This document shows positions 36,289-46,877 of a stretch of 64,000 nt of DNA, piece after piece; positions within the stretch are counted from its first letter, which is position 1; every line of letters starts with the position of its first letter. The notes under the pieces are model-generated. The model worked only from the letters and a program-made list of their open reading frames with translations. It ran no database searches and had not been told where the DNA came from. The position numbers and the translations under genes were made by a program. The DNA is taken from assembly GCA_963766445.1 (NCBI GenBank), contig CAVXZW010000019.1, positions 1 to 64,000 on the forward strand, read 5' to 3'. This DNA is from JAICYJ01 sp963766445. Its GTDB lineage: Bacteria > Actinomycetota > Thermoleophilia > Gaiellales > JAICJC01.

Positions 36289-37932
36289 ATGGTGGACAAC
36301 CGCAGCCCAGAAGCCGGCGTCGACATCGACCGGCTCTCCCTCTCGCGCCGCGAGCTGCTCGTCGGCGCGGGCGGGGTTCTGCTCGCCGGTGGCCTGGCGG
36401 CCTGCGGCAGCAGCGGCTCCTCGTCGTCCGCCGCCAGCGGCGGCGGCTCGACGCCCGCCGGGACGCCCAAGAAGGGCGGCAACTTCCGCCTCGGCGTCAC
36501 GGGCGGCGGCGCGAGCGACATCATCGACGGCCAGAGCATCGTCACCAAGCCCGACCAGACCCGCCTGATCGGCAGCTGGGAGACGCTCATGACCTACAAC
36601 GAGGACTACGTCCTCGGGACGGAAGGGCTGGCCGAGGAGGTCGACTCCTCGGTGCCAGGGCAGGTCGACGTGCGCCTCCGGTCGGGCATCGAGTTCCACA
36701 ACGGCAAGACCCTCACCGCCGACGACGTCATCTACTCGATCAAGCGCATCCTGAACCCGAAGGAAGGGCTCTTCGGCGCGGCCGGGCTCGCCTCCATCGA
36801 TCCGAACAAGCTCCAGAAGATGGACGCCAACACGGTGCGGATCGGGCTGAAGCAGCCCGACTCCACCATCCCCGACCAGCTCGGCCAGTACTTCAACGGC
36901 ATCGTGCCCGTCGGCTACGAGCGCAAGGGCGCCCTGAAGTGGGTTGGCACCGGGCCCTACAAGATCCAGAGCTTCACGCCGGGCCAGCAGAGCGTGGCCG
37001 TCCGGAACGAGAACTACTGGCGCCCGGCCTCCGACGGGCCCTGGTTCGACCAGGTCACGGTCACCGACTTCGCCGACTCCGCCGCCCAGGTGAACGCCCT
37101 GATCGCCGGCCAGCTGGATGCCATCACCGACATCCCGTTCGCCCAGATCGACACCGCCAAGGCGCAGGGCATCGCGATCCTCGAGGGGACCGGCGGCGGC
37201 TGGCTGCCGCTCTGCATGGCGATCGACATGGACCCGTTCACCGACGTCAAGGTCCGCCAGGCGTTCCGGCTGATGGCCGACCGGCAGGCGATGCTGGAGC
37301 AGGTGCTCTCGGGCCACGGAAGCGTCGCGAACGACATCTTCTCCCCGTTCGACGCGTGCTACTCGTCCGACCTGGCGCAGCGCGAGCAGGACATCGAGCA
37401 GGCCAAGTCGCTCCTGAAGTCGGCCGGCCAGGACGGCATGACCGTCGACCTGCACACGACCAACGGCGCCGCGGGCATGGTCGACTCCGCCAACGTCTTC
37501 GCATCGCAGTGCAAGGCCGCGGGCGTCACGGTCAACGTGAAGAACGATCCGAACTACTACGGCGACCAGTACCTGAAGCTGCCGTTCTCGGTCGACTTCT
37601 GGGGGACGCGCGGCTACCTGCCGCAGGTCGGCCTCGGCATGCTGCCGCCTCCGTGCCCGTACAACGAGACCCACTGGCCGCCGAAGAGCGGCGAGGGCGC
37701 GGACTACATCAGCCTCTACCAGCAGGCGCTCAAGGAGACGGATCCCACCAAGCGCTGCGACATCATCCACGAGATGCAGAAGGCCGAGTACGACGTGGGC
37801 GGGTACATCATCCCGTTCTTCAACAACCTGGTCGATGCGCACTCGGCGAAGGTCGAGGGATTCAAGGTGAGCAAGGCGACGCTGAACCTCGACACGTTCG
37901 GCCATGGCTACCGCACCATCTGGTTCGCATAG
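36289..37932 (+). CDS. Family 5 solute-binding lipoprotein with Tat-type signal
   Basis: A 547-residue binding protein. The signal has a twin arginine (LSRRELLVGAGGVLLAGGL, R20-R21) and a lipobox LAAC with Cys39, so it is likely Tat-exported and lipid-anchored. The mature part has the SBP_bac_5 features EFHNGKTLTADDVIYSIKRIL and DVKVRQAFRLMADRQAML. It begins an operon of two permeases, a double ATPase and a sulfatase. The neighbours suggest a quaternary-amine or choline-ester ligand rather than a peptide. That is inference from context only. Confidence 0.92.
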   Translation: MVDNRSPEAGVDIDRLSLSRRELLVGAGGVLLAGGLAACGSSGSSSSAASGGGSTPAGTPKKGGNFRLGVTGGGASDIIDGQSIVTKPDQTRLIGSWETLMTYNEDYVLGTEGLAEEVDSSVPGQVDVRLRSGIEFHNGKTLTADDVIYSIKRILNPKEGLFGAAGLASIDPNKLQKMDANTVRIGLKQPDSTIPDQLGQYFNGIVPVGYERKGALKWVGTGPYKIQSFTPGQQSVAVRNENYWRPASDGPWFDQVTVTDFADSAAQVNALIAGQLDAITDIPFAQIDTAKAQGIAILEGTGGGWLPLCMAIDMDPFTDVKVRQAFRLMADRQAMLEQVLSGHGSVANDIFSPFDACYSSDLAQREQDIEQAKSLLKSAGQDGMTVDLHTTNGAAGMVDSANVFASQCKAAGVTVNVKNDPNYYGDQYLKLPFSVDFWGTRGYLPQVGLGMLPPPCPYNETHWPPKSGEGADYISLYQQALKETDPTKRCDIIHEMQKAEYDVGGYIIPFFNNLVDAHSAKVEGFKVSKATLNLDTFGHGYRTIWFA

Positions 37933-37946
37933 GGCCTCGTCGTGAG

Positions 37947-38906
37947 GTGGAGGTCGCCGGGTTCATCATCCGGCGGCTCCTGCTTGGCCTGCTCGTGCTG
38001 CTTCTCGTGTCGGTGGTCGTGTTCGCCGCAACGCAGGCGCTGCCGGGCGACCCGGCGCGGTCGATCCTGGGACGTACCGCGACGCCGGCCAGCCTGAAGG
38101 CGCTGCGTGACCAGCTCGGCCTGGGCGGGTCCGTCTTCTCGCAGTACATCGACTGGATCACCGGCCTTCTGCACGGCGACGCCGGGAACTCGCTCGCCGC
38201 GCAGGAGCCGGTGTCGGACCTCCTGGGCGACAAGGTCGTGAACTCGGCGTTCCTCGTCTTCTGCGCGGGGACCATCTCGATCCCGATCTCGGTGGCGATC
38301 GGCGCCTACGCCGCGCTCCACCGCGACCGGACGTTCGACGTCACGAGCTCGCTCACGACGCTCGTCTTCGCCGCGCTTCCCGAGTTCGTCGTCGGGATCA
38401 GCCTCGTCGTCATCTTCGCGACGACGATCTTCACCGGGTTCCTGCCGGCGATCACGATCATCGCGCCGGGCACGCGGCCGTGGGACAACATGGAGGGGAT
38501 GATCCTGCCGACGGCCACGCTCGTCCTGGCCGTGACGCCGTACGTGGTCCGGATCATGCGCGCCTCGATGATCGAGGTGCTCGAGTCGGACTACGTCGAG
38601 ATGGCCCGGCTCAAGGGCCTCCCCGAGCGGACGGTCATCATCCGCCATGCGCTGCCGAACGCGCTCGGGCCGACCTTCCAGGTGATCGCGATCAACCTCG
38701 CGTACCTGGCCGGCGGCGTGATCGTGGTCGAGTACGTCTTCAACTACGCCGGGATCGGCGGCGCGCTCCGTGACGCGGTTGCGACGCAGGACCTGCCGGT
38801 CGTCCAGGCGCTGGCGATGCTCATCGCCGCGATCTACGTCCTCCTGAACATGTTCGCCGACATCGCCACGATCATGGTCACCCCGCGCCTCCGGACGCGC
38901 TTGTGA
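37947..38906 (+). CDS. ABC transporter permease (DppB-like)
   Basis: A 319-residue B-type permease: FIIRRLLLGLLVLLLVSVVV at the N-terminus, LPGDPARSILG, and the coupling loop EMARLKGLPERTVIIRHALPNALG. GTG 37947 lies 14 bases after the binding-protein stop and gives the standard start just before the first helix. The stop overlaps the next permease by 4 bases. Confidence 0.92.
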   Translation: MEVAGFIIRRLLLGLLVLLLVSVVVFAATQALPGDPARSILGRTATPASLKALRDQLGLGGSVFSQYIDWITGLLHGDAGNSLAAQEPVSDLLGDKVVNSAFLVFCAGTISIPISVAIGAYAALHRDRTFDVTSSLTTLVFAALPEFVVGISLVVIFATTIFTGFLPAITIIAPGTRPWDNMEGMILPTATLVLAVTPYVVRIMRASMIEVLESDYVEMARLKGLPERTVIIRHALPNALGPTFQVIAINLAYLAGGVIVVEYVFNYAGIGGALRDAVATQDLPVVQALAMLIAAIYVLLNMFADIATIMVTPRLRTRL

Positions 38907-39805
38907 CCATCGCCTCCGACATCGCCGTCACGCCCGAGCCCGAGGTCATCACCGCCCGCAAGCCGACCGGCGCGCTCCTTCGCCAGTCGATGCGGCTCTG
39001 GCGCACGCGGATCGGCGTCGCCCTCGTGGTCATCCTCGCGTTCGTGGCCCTGTTCGGCCCGTTCTTCGCTCCGCACGGCCCGACCGACTTCGTCGGCGCG
39101 CCGAACACGGGGCCGTCGGACGTCGCCAGGTTCGGTACCGACCACATCGGCCAGGACGTGTGGAGCCGCTTCCTGTGGGGCGGCCGCGAGGTGCTCGGGA
39201 TGGCCGTGGCAGCCACCGCGATCGGCCTCATCCTGGGCGGCGCGATCGGGCTGATCGCGGCCTACTCGCGGAACATCCTCGACGACATCCTCATGCGGGG
39301 GATGGACGTCATCCTGGCCTTCCCGCAGATCATGCTGGCGCTGGTCGCGATCGCGACAGTGGGCCCGACGACGTGGCTCCTCATCCTCACGGTCGGCCTG
39401 ACGACGATGCCGCGCGTGGCCCGGGTGGCGCGCGGCGCCGCTCAGCCGATCGTCGAACGCGACTTCGTCGCAGCCGCCGAGGCGCTCGGTGTGCCGCGCT
39501 TTCGCATCCTCGCGGGCGAGGTGCTGCCGAACACGCTGAGCCCGCTCCTCGTCGAGGTCAACCTGCGCCTCACCTACTCGATCGGCCTCATCGCGGGCCT
39601 GGCGTTCCTCGGCTTCGCACCCAACCCGAACGGGGCCGACTGGGGCTTCATGATCCAGGAGAACCGGCTGGCGCTCGTCTCGCAGCCGTGGGGCGTCGTC
39701 CTGCCGGTCGTGGCGATCGCGCTTCTCACGATCGGGACGGGCCTCGTCGGCGACGGCATCGCCCGGGCCGCGGTCGGCATCGACCGGTCGAGGGGCGGCG
39801 AGTGA
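38903..39805 (+). CDS. ABC transporter permease (DppC-like)
   Basis: A 300-residue C-type permease with N-terminal anchor, the periplasmic FGTDHIGQDVWSRFLWGGRE motif, and coupling loop AAAEALGVPRFRILAGEVLPN. GTG 38903 overlaps the upstream stop and the stop overlaps the ATPase start (4 bases each), so the operon is tightly coupled. Confidence 0.93.
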   Translation: MTIASDIAVTPEPEVITARKPTGALLRQSMRLWRTRIGVALVVILAFVALFGPFFAPHGPTDFVGAPNTGPSDVARFGTDHIGQDVWSRFLWGGREVLGMAVAATAIGLILGGAIGLIAAYSRNILDDILMRGMDVILAFPQIMLALVAIATVGPTTWLLILTVGLTTMPRVARVARGAAQPIVERDFVAAAEALGVPRFRILAGEVLPNTLSPLLVEVNLRLTYSIGLIAGLAFLGFAPNPNGADWGFMIQENRLALVSQPWGVVLPVVAIALLTIGTGLVGDGIARAAVGIDRSRGGE

Positions 39806-41597
39806 GCACGCCCCGGGCCCCGCACTCGTCGTCGTCGGGCCTTCGAGTGAGCCTGCGCGGCACGGGCGACGACATCGTGGACGACGTCTCGCTTCTCGAT
39901 CCAGCCCGGCGAGGTGCTGGGCCTGGTCGGCGAGTCGGGCTCGGGCAAGACGACCGCCGGGCTGGCGATCCTCGGCCACACTCGCCGCGGCGCCGAGATC
40001 TCGGCCGGCTCGGTGCTCGTGGGCGACCGGGACGTGCTGAAGCTCGGGCTGGGCGAGCGCCGCCGTCTCCGCGGCAGCGTCGTCTCGTACGTGCCTCAGG
40101 ATCCCGCCGCCGCCCTCAACCCGGCGCTTCGGATCGGGACGCAGCTCATGGAGGTGCTCGAGGCCCACAGCTTCGGCTCGGGCCAGAGCGAGCGGCGCGA
40201 CCGGATCGCCGAGATGATGCGCGAGGTGGCGCTCCCCGACGCGCCGGGCTACCTGAAGCGGTACCCGCACGAGCTCTCCGGCGGCCAGCAGCAGCGCATC
40301 GGCCTGGCGATGGCGTTCGCGTGCCGTCCCCGGGTGATCGTGCTCGACGAGCCGACCACCGGCCTCGATGTGACGACCCAGGCGCACGTGCTGGGGACGG
40401 TGCGCGAGCTCGCGGCCCTGCACGGCACCGCGGCGCTCTACGTCAGCCACGACCTCGCCGTGGTCGGCACGCTCGCGGCGCGCGTGGCCGTCATGTACGC
40501 GGGCCGGATCGTCGAGCTCGGATCGGCGGAGGAGCTCTTCCGCTCGGCCGCCCACCCGTACACGCGCCGGCTCGTCGCCGCCATCCCGCACCTCTCCGGC
40601 CGGCGGGCGCTGGTCGGCATCCCGGGCCGGGCGCCTTCGCCCGGGCAACCGGCCGTCCGGCTGCTTCTTCGCCCCCCGGTGCACGTTCGTCCAGCCTGCG
40701 TGCGAGACGGCGCTGCCCGATCTGCGGATGATCGGGGACGCCCACTCGGTGCGCTGCGTGCGCGCGGAGGAGGTGCGCGTCCAGGCCGCGCCGGCCTCGT
40801 CGCGCGCCGACGACCTCGCGGCCGCGGAGGCCGGCGAGCCGGTGCTCGCGCTCCGCGGCGTCCATGCCTGCGTACGGCGACCTGACGGTCGTCCACGACG
40901 TGAACCTCGAGGTGTCGCCGCGCGAGTGCCTGGCGCTCGTCGGCGAGTCCGGGTCGGGCAAGACGACGCTCGCCCGCTCGATCGCCGGCCTTCACCAGCA
41001 GCGGACGGGCGAGATCCTCCTGCGCGGCACGCCCGCTGGCGCCGAGCTCTCGCGGCCGGCCGCGGGAGGCGCGCCGCGACATCCAGTACGTCTTCCAGAA
41101 CCCGTACGGCTCGCTCAACCCGCGCCGGACGGTCGGCCAGATCGTGCGCCAGCCGCTCGACCTCTTCGGGGGCGTCGAGAACCCCGACAAGCAGGTCGAC
41201 GAGATGCTCGAGCGGGTCGCCCTCAGCGCCGGATACGCCGACCGGTATCCCGACCAGCTCTCCGGCGGCGAGCGCCAGCGCGTCGCGATCGCCCGCGCGC
41301 TGGTGTCGGGGCCGTCCGTGCTCATCTGCGACGAGGTGACGTCGGCGCTCGACGTGAGCGTGCAGGCCGCCATCGTCGAGCTCCTGGCCGAGCTCCAGCG
41401 CGACCTCGGCCTCGCGATGCTCTTCGTCACGCACAATCTCCCGCTGGTGCGGTCGATCGCGGGGCGGGTGGCGGTGATGAGCATGGGGCGGATCGTCGAG
41501 CTGGGGCTGGGTCGAGCAGGTCATCAACTCCCCGGCCGACGAGTACACGCAGCGCCTGCTCGCCGACACGCCCTCCCTCGAGACCGCGACGGCGTGA
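39802..41597 (+). CDS. Two-domain ABC transporter ATPase (five apparent frameshifts)
   Basis: Both ATPases of the importer appear joined in one gene of about 598 residues, as in YejF-type proteins. Domain one: Walker A GESGSGKTTAG, signature LSGGQQQRIG, Walker B VIVLDEPTTGLDV, then a Cys-containing tail (CFFAPRCTFVQPAC after correction). A linker leads directly to domain two: LALVGESGSGKTTLARS, YVFQNPYGSLNPRRTVG, LSGGERQRVAIARAL, VLICDEVTSALDV. No stop or start separates them. Shifts are needed near 39896, 40650, 40865, 41060 and 41505. The end is TGA 41597, which overlaps the sulfatase GTG. The heavy indel load makes the exact boundaries provisional. Confidence 0.83.
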
Positions 41598-43138
41598 CCG
41601 GCGCCGCGGGCCGGCGGCCCAACGTGCTGCTCCTGATGGTCGACCAGCTGGCCGCCGGGCTGGCTTCCGGCCTACGGGCCAGCGACGTCGCCGCGCCCGC
41701 ACCTGACGGCGCTGGCGCGCGAGGGCGTGACGTTCGAGCACGCCTACTGCGCGTCGCCGCTGTGCGGCCCGTCGCGCTCGGCGATGCTCGACCGGCCGGC
41801 TGCCGTCGGCGACCGGGCGTCTTCGACAACGCGGCCGAGTGGCCGGCGTCCGACGCCGACCGTCGTGCGCACGCGCTGCGGGCCGCCGGCTATCGCGACG
41901 GCGCTCGCCGGGAAGATGCACTTCGTCGGGCCCGACCAGCTGCACGGGTACGAGGAGCGGCTGACGACCGACGTCTACCCGGCGAGCTTCGACTGGACGC
42001 CCGACTGGCGGCTTCCGGCCGGGACGCGGCTCCCGTGGTACCACAACACCGAGAGCCTCCTCCAGGCCGGGCGTGCGCGAGTCGGCGATGCAGACCGACT
42101 ACGACGACGAGGTCGCGCTTCCACGCTGTGCGGAAGCTCCGCGAGCTGGCGAGCGGGCGGCGACGACCGGCCGTTCTTCCTCACCGTCTCGTTCACGCAA
42201 CCCGCACGATCCCTGGGAGGTGCGGGCTCCGCCACTGGGAGCTCTACGAGGGGGTGGACGTGGGCCGAGCCGGCGACGGGCCGGGCGTCGGATCCGCACA
42301 GCCTGCGCCTGCGCGAGATGTGCGGGCTCGACGAGCGGCCGCTGACCGAGGAGGAGGTCGAGCCCGGGCCAGGCGCGCCTACTTCGCGGCGGTGAGCTAC
42401 GCCGACGAGCGGATCGGCGAGGTCCTCGCGGCCCTCGAGGCGTGCGGTCACGCCGACGACACCGTGGTCGTGTTCACCGCCGACCACGGCGAGCTCCTGG
42501 CGAGCACGGCCTCTGGTACAAGATGTCGTTCCTCGACCCGTCCGCGCGCGTGCCGCTGATCGTGCGCGCGCCCGGCTGCCGGCCCGGGCGGGTCGCGGAG
42601 TGCGTCTCGCATCTCGACCTCGCGCCGACCCTGGCGGACCTGGCCGGCGCCGAGATCGACGCGGACGAGCTTGCCCGGCGCGAGCCTGGCGCCGGTCCTG
42701 GCCGGGCGGGGGGAGGCCCCGGCGAGGCGGTCGCGGAGTATCTGGCCGAAGGCGTGCTCGGCGCCGGCGGTGATGATCCGGCGGGGCCGGCACAAGTACG
42801 TCCGGTGCGGCGACGATCCGGACCAGCTCTTCGACCTCGAGGCCGACCCGCACGAGGTGCGAAACCTGGCCGGCGACGCACGGGCGGCCGGTCTCGTCGC
42901 CTCGTTCCGCGACGAGTCCGACGCGCGGTGGGATCTCGCGGATCTCGAGCGGCGCGTGGTCGCCAGTCAGGAGCGGCGCCATGCCGTGGCGCGGGCGCTG
43001 GCCGTCGGTGCGCACTTCCCGTGGGACTACCAGCCCCGGATCGACGCCACCCGGCAGTACGTCCGCGGCGACGCGGCCGCTCGTCACCGCCCGGGCGAGC
43101 GGCCGCTCGGCGGCGAGCTGCCTACGCCCCCCGAATAG
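41594..43138 (+). CDS. betC: Choline sulfatase (many apparent frameshifts)
   Basis: Hydrolyses choline-O-sulfate to choline and sulfate. Seen across frames: RPNVLLLMVDQLAAG, the sulfatase modification site CASPLCGPSRSAML (Cys to formylglycine, CxPxR), AGKMHFVGPDQLHGYEERL, FTADHGE, a later GLWYKMSFLDPSARVPLIVRAPG, and the C-terminal region HFPWDYQPRIDATRQYVRG that is diagnostic of choline sulfatase. At least six single-base shifts fall between 41660 and 42700, so the gene is unreadable as written, yet the family is clear. No signal peptide, so it acts on imported substrate. GTG 41594 overlaps the ATPase stop. Choline and carnitine genes here share the product glycine betaine. Confidence 0.82.
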
Positions 43139-43748
43139 CCAGCGCGACGTCGGGGACGTCGGTCACGATGTGGCTCACAGCCGGGTTCGCCATCACCGAC
43201 TCGAGCTGGCGGCGCTTGTTGACCGTCCACACCATGAGCGGCTGGCCGCTCTCGAGGACGGCACGCGTGAGCTCGGCGTCGAGCGCGTTCACGTGCGCCA
43301 CCACCGCGGTGGCACCGCAGTCGGCGGTCCTTCGGAGGAGGTCGCGCCTGTCGTTGGCGCGGAAGATGAGCCCGGTGTCGACGCCCGGGTCGAGCGCCCG
43401 CACCTCGGCGACGGCCTCGGGCAGGAACGATGTCACGACGAGGCCGGCCGGTCTCGGGTGGAGCACGGCGAGAACGTCGGCCTCGTAGCCCGCCTCCTTC
43501 AGCTCGACGTCGAGGGCGATCCGCCCTGCCGCCAGCCGCACGAGGTCGGCCAGCCCGGGGAGGCCCTCGCCGGGATCGCCGTGAAGCGGGTCGTGGGCGA
43601 GCACGATCCTGCCGGCGCCGGTCCGGCGGACGTCGGTCTCGATCATGTCGGCGCCCATCTCGATTGCGGCGACGAACGCCGCCATCGAGTTGTCGGGGTG
43701 GCGGCGGCTCGCCCCCCGGTGCGCGCACACTCGCGGGCGCCCGGTCAA
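43122..43748 (-). CDS. Glycerophosphodiester phosphodiesterase
   Basis: A 208-residue cytoplasmic GDPD: RVCAHRGASRRHPDNSMAAF, ADMIETDVRRTGAGRIVLAHDP (the E/D/H metal and catalytic residues), and VELKEAG later. TTG 43748 overlaps the GlpD stop by 4 bases. A GTG a few codons later is an alternative start. It releases glycerol-3-phosphate from glycerophosphodiesters, the substrate of GlpD encoded directly upstream. As written it looks fused to GlpD, but a one-base shift near 43790 separates them. Confidence 0.88.
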   Translation of the reverse strand: MTGRPRVCAHRGASRRHPDNSMAAFVAAIEMGADMIETDVRRTGAGRIVLAHDPLHGDPGEGLPGLADLVRLAAGRIALDVELKEAGYEADVLAVLHPRPAGLVVTSFLPEAVAEVRALDPGVDTGLIFRANDRRDLLRRTADCGATAVVAHVNALDAELTRAVLESGQPLMVWTVNKRRQLESVMANPAVSHIVTDVPDVALAIRGA

Positions 43749-45263
43749 CGCGCGAGCATCCGTTCGGCCGCTTCGCGCACGTCGCGCGTCGTCCAGGCCG
43801 CGCAGCGCGACGGTCGTGCGCCCGCGCAGCGCGTCGTCGACGGTCTCGGCCCACTCGTGATCGCGGCCGTGGACGACCTGCGCCCAGATGTCGGGGCCGT
43901 CCGCGTGGACCCGCCCGAGGAGCTCCGGCCGGCCGGCGGCCGGCGCGAGCACCTCGGCGACGCGGGTCCCGTAGTGACGCGCGAGGTGAGACCGGACGTC
44001 GCCGGGAAGCTCTGGATGCGACTCGGCCAAGCCGCGCTCGATGGCGGCGAGCGGCGCGGCGTCCGGGAGCGCAACCGGCCTCGTCGGGGCGGTCAGGCCG
44101 CCGAGCGGTGTGAGCGCCAACCGCGCCGCGCGTTCGCCGATCGACCGCCACGTCGTCAGCTTCCCGCCGGCCACCGACACCATTCCCGCCGCCCCGCGGC
44201 TGACGACGGTCTCGCGCCGCGTGCGGATCGTGCTCGAGCCGGTGGCCGGGAGGACGCGAAGGCCGGCGAACCGCGAGCGGACGAGCGCGGGCCCGAGCAC
44301 GTCAGCCGAGAGCGAGCGTCCGGCTTCGGCCAGGATCTGCGCGAGGTCGGCATCGGTCGCCTCGACCGCCGAGGGGTCGCCGTCGTAGGGCTCGTCGGTG
44401 GTGCCGAGCAGCAGCATCCCCTCCCACGGGATCGCGAACGACACGCGGCCGGCCGGGAGCGGTGTCGTCACCGCTGCCGTCCAGTCGGTCCCGCCCGCGA
44501 GCACGAGATGGGCGCCCTTCGAGAGGGTGACGCTCGTCCCGGCCGCCGGATCCTCGAGGCGGCGGACGGCGTCGACCCATGGGCCGGCGGCGTTCACGAC
44601 CGCCCTGGCCCGGACTCCGATCCGCCGGCCGCCGAGGCGATCCTCGACCTCCGCCCCGGCGACGACGCCGCCGGCGATGCGCAGCGCGACGACCTCCGCG
44701 TGGGTCAGGACGACCGCGCCGGCGTCGGCGGCGGCCCGGAGCGCCGAGATCGCGAGCCGGCCGTCGTGGGTCTGATGGTCGTGGTACAGCACGGCGCCGC
44801 GCAGCCCCTCGGTGACGAGCGGCGGCACCCGCCGGCGTGCCGCGGCGAGCGAGATGCGTCCGTTCCGGCCGTCCGCGAAGCGCGCCAGCGCGCCGTAGAG
44901 GAAGACGCCCGCGCGGACCTGCCAGAGCCGGGTGGGCGAGTCCGGCCCGACCGGCACGACGAACTCGAGCGGCTGGACGAGGTGGGGCGCGACGGTGCGG
45001 GCGTGCGCCCGCCGCTCGCGGTGCGCCTCCCTGACCAGGCCGATGTCGCCCATGGCCAGATACCGCAGGCCGCCGTGCATCAGCTTGGACGAGGCGCTCG
45101 ACGTGGCCCCGGCGACGTCGCCGCGGTCGACGACGGCCACGCGCGCGCCCGCGAGCGCCGCATACCAGGCCGTGGCCGCGCCGATCGCACCGGCACCGAT
45201 GACGAGGATGTCGAACGGCGCGCTCGACAGGCGCTCGAGCTCGTCGTCGCGCCGGTCAGGCAC
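43745..45263 (-). CDS. glpD: Glycerol-3-phosphate dehydrogenase, FAD-dependent (frameshift near 43790)
   Basis: A protein of about 505 residues that oxidises glycerol-3-phosphate to dihydroxyacetone phosphate and passes electrons to quinone. N-terminal FAD motif LVIGAGAIGAATAWYAAL, signature SSKLMHGGLRYLAMGD, and later GMLLLGTTDEPYDGD and SVAGGKLTTWRSIGERAA, then the C-terminal DAO_C domain. Removing one extra G near 43790 yields RDVREAAERMLAR and TGA 43745. GTG 45263 shares one base with the upstream kinase stop. An operon with GDPD is a logical phospholipid-scavenging pair. Coupling to a kinase is unusual. Confidence 0.92.
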
Positions 45264-46804
45264 TACCCGCGCGACGACCTCGGCGCGGGGAGGGGGATGG
45301 CGAACTCGACGCTCGTGCCCGCGGCCTTCTCGGAGTGGATGTCGAGCCGCCCGCCGGCGAGGTGCACCCGCTCGCGCATCGCATCGAGGCCGACGTGCAT
45401 GCGCATCCTGCGCCGGTCGAGCGCGCGCTCGAGGTCGAAGCCGCGGCCGTCGTCGCGCACCCAGCCGGTCAGGCTGCCCTGCCGCTCCTGGAGCGCGATG
45501 GCCACCTTCGAGGCCCGGGCGTGCTTCCTCACGTTCGCGAGCGCCTCCTGCACCGTCCGGTACACGAGGTCCTCGATCGCGAACGGGTAGCGGTCGACTG
45601 TTGCGTGCAGATCGACCTCGAACCCGCCCTCGCGGGCGGCCTCGTCTGCCAGGTCGCGGACGGCCGCCTGGAGGCCGTGCGCCTCGAGGAGCGGCGGGCG
45701 CAGCTCGAACGTCATACGCCGGGTTCGCTCGACGGCGGTCACGAGCGTGCGGCGGACGAGCTTGAGCGTCTCGATGGCCCGCTCGGAGTCGCCCGCCGAG
45801 ATCGCCGGCGTCACGCGATCGAGCGTGATCAGCGCCGCCGTCATGACCTGGATCGTGTCGTCGTGGAGCTCGGTCGCGATCCGGGCGCGCTCGGCCTCCT
45901 CGGCCCGCAGCATCTCGGCCAGGACCCGGCCGCGGCGCGTCTCGCTCTCGCGCAGCGCCTCCTCGGCCAGCCGCCGCCCCGTGATGTCGAGGATGACGCC
46001 GTGGACGGCCGCGGGACGCCCGGCCTCGTCGGTCACGAGGTGTGCGCGCTCGTTGAACCACATCACCCGCCCGTCGCCGGCGAGCATGCGGTACTCGATG
46101 TCGATCCGGCCCGTGCGGTTCACGTCGAGGTAGCTCTCACGGACGCGTTCCCTGTCGTCGGCATGGACGCGCGAGATCCAGAACCCCGGCGCCTGCCACT
46201 CGTCGACCGTGTACCCGAGCAGCGACCTGATCTGCGGGCTCGTGTACACCGGCTTTCGGTCGATGTCGTCGACGTAGGTGATGGCGGGGATCTGCTCGAC
46301 CACCGACCGCAGGCGGGCCTCGGTCTCGCGCAGGTCGACCAGGATGGCGTCGCGCGAGATGGCGGCAGCCGCCAGGGGAGCGAGCCGCGAAGCGCTTGCG
46401 AGCTGAGGTCCGCCAAGCCGGAGCGAGGGGTCGCAGAAGAACGCCTCGAGGACCCACTTGCCGCCGGGCCGGTCGAAGACCGGGATCGTGAGCTCGGAGT
46501 GCGCCCCGATCCGGCGCAGGAACTCACGCACGCCGGGTATCTCGTCCGGCGCGTCGCGGTAGATCACCGGTTCGTTCTGGCCGGGGTTGTACGGCGCGAG
46601 GTCGAGCCCGTATCCGCCGATCGAGATTGCTTCTCCGGTCGCCTGCACCTCGGGGTGTTCGATACGTCCGTTGGCGCGCTCGATGGTCAGCGTCCCGGCC
46701 GCCTCGTCCCATGAGCAGAACGTGACGTGGTCGGCTCCGAGCGACTGCCGCGCGTGCTCGAGCAGCGCGTCGAGCAGTGCGAGGTCTTCAGCGCCGCGCG
46801 GCAT
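45263..46804 (-). CDS. GAF/PAS sensor histidine kinase (HisKA_3)
   Basis: A 513-residue soluble kinase. The N-terminal GAF-like domain spans residues 1-170, a PAS domain about 185-300 (AITYVDDIDRKPVYTSPQIRSLLGY, FWISRVHADDRERV, AVHGVILDITGRR), then HisKA_3 with the phospho-acceptor His in ARIATELHDDTIQVMTAAL and HATPase with EALANVRKHARASK and DDGRGFDLERA. No response regulator is adjacent, so it is an orphan by position. It starts the operon with glpD and GDPD and could sense a metabolite of that pathway or energy state. Confidence 0.92.
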   Translation of the reverse strand: MPRGAEDLALLDALLEHARQSLGADHVTFCSWDEAAGTLTIERANGRIEHPEVQATGEAISIGGYGLDLAPYNPGQNEPVIYRDAPDEIPGVREFLRRIGAHSELTIPVFDRPGGKWVLEAFFCDPSLRLGGPQLASASRLAPLAAAAISRDAILVDLRETEARLRSVVEQIPAITYVDDIDRKPVYTSPQIRSLLGYTVDEWQAPGFWISRVHADDRERVRESYLDVNRTGRIDIEYRMLAGDGRVMWFNERAHLVTDEAGRPAAVHGVILDITGRRLAEEALRESETRRGRVLAEMLRAEEAERARIATELHDDTIQVMTAALITLDRVTPAISAGDSERAIETLKLVRRTLVTAVERTRRMTFELRPPLLEAHGLQAAVRDLADEAAREGGFEVDLHATVDRYPFAIEDLVYRTVQEALANVRKHARASKVAIALQERQGSLTGWVRDDGRGFDLERALDRRRMRMHVGLDAMRERVHLAGGRLDIHSEKAAGTSVEFAIPLPAPRSSRG

Positions 46805-46877
46805 TGCAGCGCGATGGTAGTACGCTTGCGGCCATGGAAGTCGCCCGCGTAGGGGCACATACGGCGGGCGTGGTGCC

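Noticed and set aside
39802..42700. Programmed frameshifting in the ATPase and sulfatase genes
   Set aside because: There are too many shifts, at unrelated sequences, without slippery heptamers or stimulatory hairpins. Sequence error is simpler.
43122..45263. GlpD-GDPD fusion protein
   Set aside because: A one-base correction near 43790 restores a normal GlpD C-terminus and a stop that overlaps a plausible GDPD start.
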